From: Coriobacteriales bacterium | Lineage (GTDB): Bacteria > Actinomycetota > Coriobacteriia > Coriobacteriales > UBA8131 | Reading direction: 5' to 3' | DNA: 10,273 nucleotides | Assembly: GCA_031268525.1 (NCBI GenBank) | Contig: JAIRXA010000088.1 | Coordinates: forward strand, 1-10,273 | Part shown: positions 6,945 to 10,273 of the stretch, piece after piece | How the letters are laid out: each line of letters begins with the position of its first letter | Numbering within the stretch: the stretch's first letter is position 1 | Translations under genes and position numbers: made by a program | Notes under the pieces: generated by a model | Seen by the model: only the letters and a program-made list of their open reading frames with translations | Database searches by the model: none | What the model was told of the DNA's origin: nothing

Positions 6945-7199
6945 ACGTGGCTGTCTCATCCTCAATGCAAGGCGACGCGAGTACGCCCTCTCTTTCAGGG
7001 CAACGCAATAGAAACGCATAGCTTCCCCTTTCAACGCAGTCATAACACACCCATAACGGTTTTGCCGATTGCCCGACACCGCCGTAACAGCCCTGCTGTT
7101 CAAACCTGAGCGCACACTAGGATAGCAAGAGGGTCCTGGAAGCTGCAGCGTTTCCGCGGACGCTCATCGAACAGGCAAGCTAGAGAAGAGGTGCGTGCT
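6945..7199. other. Gap between cytochrome and surface protein genes
   Basis: No gene is supported. Two dyads are visible: 6985-7001 (GCCCT / AGGGC, 7-nt loop, no T-run) and 7086-7100 (AACAGC-CCT-GCTGTT). The second lies about 100 nt before the surface protein start and could be an operator or small hairpin. I cannot point to a convincing -35/-10 pair. TAGGAT at 7118-7123 is the best -10-like hexamer but lacks a well-spaced -35. Confidence 0.5.
7086..7100. promoter_or_regulatory. 15-bp inverted repeat upstream of the surface protein gene
   Basis: AACAGC-CCT-GCTGTT is a perfect 6-bp dyad with a 3-nt centre. It lies just upstream of a TAGGAT -10-like hexamer (7118-7123). A regulator binding site is possible; no family-specific operator is recognised. 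Confidence 0.3.
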
Positions 7200-8627
7200 A
7201 TGAAAAAAGAGCGAGGGAGGGTGACGCGGGTAGGCGTAAGGCCAATACGCGTTGTCACACACGCGACATTTACAGGCAGCGGAGTTGTCGCCCGGCAGGC
7301 ATGGAGCCGGATGCGGAAACTCGTTGCCACCATGCTCGCCACCTTACTTGTCGCCACAATGCTCCTTATCCCCGTGTCGACCCTCACGGCAACATCGGCA
7401 CAGGCGGCCGAAGGCGATTGGATAGCGGCTGGTATGCCTTCTCATCTGGGCGAAATCTATAGCAAGTATCATGCGGTACAGAATCCAGACATGCCTGAAA
7501 CATACAACGACTACGCGGTCAATGCGAGCAATCTTCTGTATTACTCAACAAAAGACCATCATACCGTCTATTGCATTGAGATCAATGAGCATCTGTACTA
7601 CGGAAATCCAGAAGAATCAACAACGCCCCCATCAAAGTTTGCTGACGCAACCAAGCAGAAACTCCTTACCTACCTACTCGCCAAAGGAGAGCGTTTTCAC
7701 CTGCCTACCGAAGAAAGTGTAAAGAATCAGACCGCAACTCAGATTGCCATATGGCTGCTTTCCGATGATCTACAAGACAACGCAAAAGTCCTCGACCTCG
7801 TCTGCGGCCCGGCAACCGGCAGTCAGCCAGACACGGAGGCATTTGCGCCTACTCTCGAGGTCGGTCGCATGGCACGAGCCTTACTTGCGGATGCCAAGGC
7901 CTTTGTTGACGGCGGCGGGGATGTCAGCGCCTTACTCGGTGGCATGCCTCCCTCGTTTACGTCCTTTACAGAGGAAGATGCTACCGTCTGGCCTATGAAG
8001 GTGGCGCAAGGGGGTGGTTACGAGGCAGACCTGGAAGATGAATATGGAGCCCTTCTGAACGATTGGAATACCTATCTCAAAGTCGTTGACGACGCAGGTA
8101 TGCAAATCACGGCTAACGAAAACACCTTACACATCAGCGGAAATCTGGAGGCAGACAAAGAATACCTCATCCAGATGACGGGTCCCTACAGCGGCTATGA
8201 GGTTTCTTATCTGAAGAGCAACGTGCCTTCGAAAACTATTCAACAGATGTCGCGATTCGCACGGATCAACGATACCTTGGTGCCAATCTACTTCAAAGTC
8301 AAGATTGATACGGGAGGTGGCCCTGTCGATCCACCGAACCCGCCTAATCCACCTAATCCACCTAATCCGCCAACACCGCCGAACCCGCCAACACCGCCCG
8401 GTAAAGGAACGCTTCCTAAAACAGGTGACACGCTGCCGATCGGATTTCTGGCACTCTTGCTGGGAGGCGCAACCGTCGCGTTCATAGTGGCAGGTCGTCT
8501 GAGGAAGCAGAGTGCGCCTCTGAAAGAGGACGTTGAGCAGCTTGGAGAGCAAACAGATTCGCAGAACATGGCAGCAACAGACGTCTCGCAAGACCACGAT
8601 GCCGACTCGCACCACCAGATCGAGTAA
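7200..8627 (+). CDS. LPXTG-anchored Cys-Gln thioester surface protein
   Basis: Cell-wall surface protein of 475 aa. A long basic n-region (1-40) precedes a hydrophobic signal (41-57) and a likely cleavage site after A69 (AQA). The domain after it is a thioester (TQXA-type) domain: C125 in VYCIEI and Q181 in TQIAIW are placed to form the internal Cys-Gln bond that lets such proteins attach covalently to host targets. A second region (about 230-375) is probably a stalk or second fold I do not recognise. Next come a Pro-rich linker of PPN/PPT triplets (378-400), the sortase signal LPKTG (405-409), a membrane segment and RLRK. A further 35-residue acidic, Gln/His-rich tail follows, much longer than usual. 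ATG 7200 has GAGGTG 7 nt upstream; ATG 7311 (residue 38, with GGAG 4 nt upstream) is an alternative giving a conventional signal peptide. Likely role: adhesion, by inference from the family. Confidence 0.9.
   Translation: MKKERGRVTRVGVRPIRVVTHATFTGSGVVARQAWSRMRKLVATMLATLLVATMLLIPVSTLTATSAQAAEGDWIAAGMPSHLGEIYSKYHAVQNPDMPETYNDYAVNASNLLYYSTKDHHTVYCIEINEHLYYGNPEESTTPPSKFADATKQKLLTYLLAKGERFHLPTEESVKNQTATQIAIWLLSDDLQDNAKVLDLVCGPATGSQPDTEAFAPTLEVGRMARALLADAKAFVDGGGDVSALLGGMPPSFTSFTEEDATVWPMKVAQGGGYEADLEDEYGALLNDWNTYLKVVDDAGMQITANENTLHISGNLEADKEYLIQMTGPYSGYEVSYLKSNVPSKTIQQMSRFARINDTLVPIYFKVKIDTGGGPVDPPNPPNPPNPPNPPTPPNPPTPPGKGTLPKTGDTLPIGFLALLLGGATVAFIVAGRLRKQSAPLKEDVEQLGEQTDSQNMAATDVSQDHDADSHHQIE
8331..8399 (+). 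repeat. Pro-rich triplet repeat coding the cell-wall-spanning linker
   Basis: Nine-base units of the form CC-N-CC-N-AA-Y or ACA encode four PPN, then PPT, PPN, PPT and PP (residues 378-400). It lies directly before the LPKTG motif, as in many sortase substrates, where it crosses the peptidoglycan. The near-identical units could change in number by slippage without breaking the frame. Confidence 0.85.
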
Positions 8628-8698
8628 TACAACATAAAAGAGGGTGGTGGTTTTTGTGCAATCCTTACCGCAGCCTCTGTAATACATAAGGAGCATTT

Positions 8699-8737
8699 GA
8701 CCCCCGAAACAGCAGCTGAGATGCCGTTTTGGGGGTC
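8699..8737. terminator. 12-bp stem hairpin after the surface protein gene
   Basis: GACCCCCGAAAC (8699-8710) pairs with GTTTTGGGGGTC (8726-8737) over 12 bp with one G-U pair, around a 15-nt loop. It lies 72 nt after the surface protein stop, between convergent genes, so it is probably a transcription end point or RNA-stabilising hairpin. There is no T-run on either side, so a classic intrinsic terminator is not certain. Confidence 0.5.
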
Positions 8738-8900
8738 GCTTCAGGTTTGGCAGGGATGGCACGGTCTCAAAATAGCCACAGATATCGTAGGGCCCACGAC
8801 TGGTGTACTGCCTGACTGACTCCCCGCCAAGGACAGACACGGACAAACCAGCTGGTTCCGCCAAGCATAGGGGCGGGCATGGTAACCGTCCGTTCGTCTG

Positions 8901-8976
8901 TAGGGGCGGGCTCTGACCGCCCGCTTAGGCAGAGAAGATTTTCGTGCCCGTGCGGGCGGACTGATGTCCGCCCCTC
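8901..8976. repeat. Inverted pair of REP/BIME-like palindromes
   Basis: Unit A (8901-8924) starts TAGGGGCGGGC and ends GACCGCCCGC. Unit B (8952-8975) is the same element on the other strand: its reverse complement starts AGGGGCGGACATC and ends TCCGCCCGC. Each unit is itself a hairpin; B pairs GGGCGGAC with GTCCGCCC around TGAT. The units sit in opposite orientation, 27 nt apart, between convergent genes, as bacterial interspersed mosaic elements do. A mobile origin through a REP-associated transposase is possible, but no such gene is in the window. Confidence 0.65.
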
Positions 8977-9091
8977 GTTGCCATGAGGCACCTAAACTCA
9001 TTGCATCTCTGGCCCCCTGAGGGGGATGACTGGTTCTCTGATACCGTTGCCACTGCGTCTTCGTATTCTCCATCTACAACAACGTTGGCCC

Positions 9092-9108
9092 AAAAACGCC
9101 TTGGCGTT
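9092..9108 (-). terminator. Intrinsic terminator of the minus-strand membrane protein gene
   Basis: Read on the - strand, AACGCC-AA-GGCGTT is followed by further T residues (TTTTT from 9096 down to 9092). The stem is short (5-6 bp) and overlaps the gene's own TAA stop (9107-9109). Position, orientation and T-run fit a compact intrinsic terminator. Confidence 0.5.
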
Positions 9109-10273
9109 ACTCTTCAGTATCCTGCACTTTTGGTCCACTGCCCAGCACGGCATGAAACACAATGAGTGCGATGGCAAAGGCCGTTACTCCAAAGACCATG
9201 ATTGAGACCAGGTTCCACAAAGGCGCGGTAAACATGTCTGTCAGATACAGAAAGGCAAAGGGTCCCGGATCACTCAAGGCCGAGGAGAAATTTTCATCAA
9301 TGACGGCAGCTCTTGCGACATTCACGGCAAACAGCAACGCGGCCGACACGACCGAAACCGCAAGGAGAACGATAACCCGTGTCTTTGTGAAAACGGCCCG
9401 GTAGTTGATGGGGAACCCAAAGCCCTTGCCCAGGACAAGCACATAGATAAACGGCAAAAGCAGGAAGAACAACACATCACTCATGGCCTGCAACACCCAA
9501 CCGAGGACCGAAGAGACGGAGGGGATGACTACGGTCACAAAGGCAGCTGCAACGATGAGAACCGAGAGAGCAATCGCAACAAGCAGAGCCCTGCCCCAAT
9601 GAGGAGGCTCATCATGTGCAAGCAGATGAGCGAACAGTGCAGGAGGAGCAAAGAAGAGCACCGTCCAAAACACCATCCCGGTGAAAAGCGTCTGAAAGAG
9701 CGAGGGGCTACCTACAGGGTCAATCATATATGCAAAGATGAACACGGCGAAAAACACTGCCACATATACGGTAAATTTCCGCCTTATCACCGTTCGTTTA
9801 CCTGCCTCAAGGCCATCAATGTCCTCAAAGCCATCACCCGACGCGCCTTCCTCCCCGCCCGATGATTCGTAAAGCTTGTCTTGGCGTCTTTTTGCACCGA
9901 CAAGCACGATACTTCCGAGAAGAAGTATGGCACAGAGCGAAAAGCGATCAATTGTACTGGAAATCAAAACGTACCAATTGGTGTTTGCCGGGTCGGTCTG
10001 AGCAAGGTGCATCAACAGAAAGGTACCAATGGTTCCAAAAATCGCTATCGCGGCATTCACGATCAGGAAATTGAGCGCGAACCTGCCTTCAAACAGTGAC
10101 CCGAACGTAACCCGAAATCCAAACCCATACTTGAGCATGAGCCCCAGGTAGAGAAAAACAACCAGTGCATTGAAATAATAAACCAGGAAAAACGCAAATG
10201 GCTGGCCGAAGGGAGCAGTCCCCATCGTGTTGAGGACAAGGCTGATGAAATTGAAATAGTAATAGAGTAGACC
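9107..10273 (-). CDS. Polytopic membrane protein of unknown function, 5'-partial
   Basis: I do not recognise this family. The frame is open to the right edge; the 16 codons before the ATG at 10225 are hydrophobic and protein-like (YYYFNFISLVLNT), so the gene very likely starts beyond the window. The visible 388 residues hold about nine or ten membrane helices. A hydrophilic, acidic loop lies in the middle (YESSGGEEGASGDGFEDIDG, around nt 9810-9870), probably cytoplasmic because basic residues flank it (AKRRQDK before, GKRTVIRRK after). The parts before and after it look like copies of each other: KYGFGFRVTFGSLF (about nt 10091-10132) and GKGFGFPINYRAVF (about nt 9389-9430), each preceded and followed by similar helices. 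It ends in a short acidic tail. There is no enzymatic motif I can name. Transcription converges on the surface protein gene, so it is a separate unit. Confidence 0.8.
   Translation of the reverse strand, partial: GLLYYYFNFISLVLNTMGTAPFGQPFAFFLVYYFNALVVFLYLGLMLKYGFGFRVTFGSLFEGRFALNFLIVNAAIAIFGTIGTFLLMHLAQTDPANTNWYVLISSTIDRFSLCAILLLGSIVLVGAKRRQDKLYESSGGEEGASGDGFEDIDGLEAGKRTVIRRKFTVYVAVFFAVFIFAYMIDPVGSPSLFQTLFTGMVFWTVLFFAPPALFAHLLAHDEPPHWGRALLVAIALSVLIVAAAFVTVVIPSVSSVLGWVLQAMSDVLFFLLLPFIYVLVLGKGFGFPINYRAVFTKTRVIVLLAVSVVSAALLFAVNVARAAVIDENFSSALSDPGPFAFLYLTDMFTAPLWNLVSIMVFGVTAFAIALIVFHAVLGSGPKVQDTEE

Larger units (their letters stand above)
8628..9106. other. 479-nt region between convergent genes, hairpins only
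   Basis: No gene is supported on either strand. The region holds a strong hairpin at 8699-8737, an inverted pair of G+C-rich palindromes at 8901-8976, a small dyad CCCCC-TGA-GGGGG at 9013-9025 and a likely terminator of the minus-strand gene at its right end. I see nothing identifiable in 8738-8900 or 9026-9090. Confidence 0.6.

Noticed and set aside
8636..8666. Intrinsic terminator right after the surface protein stop (AAAAGAGGGTGGTGGTTTTT)
   Set aside because: A T-run is present but the sequence before it cannot form a G+C-rich stem.
8127..8864. 245-aa open frame on the - strand across the end of the surface protein gene
   Set aside because: It is antisense to the Pro-rich linker and LPKTG region, giving Arg/Trp-rich low-complexity sequence (WRIRWIRWIRR), and would run through the hairpin at 8699-8737.

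Overview
The window looks like chromosomal DNA of a Gram-positive actinobacterium. My best guess is a gut or oral member of the Coriobacteriia (Eggerthella/Slackia-like). The reasons are the moderately high G+C, strong GGAGG-type ribosome binding sites, an LPXTG sortase substrate with a Cys-Gln thioester domain, a lipoprotein form of the P19 iron-binding protein, and a small multihaem c-type cytochrome. The species assignment is inference; no rRNA or other marker gene is present.

Positions 1-6944 hold a gene cluster on the + strand for ferrous/ferric iron uptake. The order is: FTR1-family permease (5' end outside the window), P19-type iron-binding lipoprotein, DUF2318 membrane protein with a cysteine-rich Fe-S-like domain, two FtsX/MacB-type ABC permeases, their ATPase, and a small membrane-anchored protein with haem c motifs. 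The first six match in type and order the Campylobacter cj1658-cj1663 (P19) locus and the E. coli fetMP-fetABCDEF locus. In those loci the last genes encode thioredoxin-like proteins; here that place is taken by a cytochrome. The expected division of labour (inference) is that P19 binds iron outside the membrane, FTR1 moves it through the membrane, and DUF2318, the ABC module and the cytochrome provide redox chemistry or energy. Genes are tightly packed (ATGA overlap, GGAGGTGA junction, 3-nt gap), except for a 277-nt gap after P19 that contains five 17-bp tandem repeats and a possible internal promoter.

Positions 7200-8627 encode a sortase-anchored thioester surface protein, probably an adhesin, preceded by a 255-nt gap with no gene. 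Positions 8628-9106 lie between two convergent genes and hold hairpins, including a pair of inverted G+C-rich palindromes like REP/BIME elements, and a likely terminator. From 9107 to the right edge a polytopic membrane protein of unknown function runs on the - strand; it continues beyond the window and appears to contain an internal duplication. I found no tRNA, rRNA, CRISPR array, transposase or phage gene.
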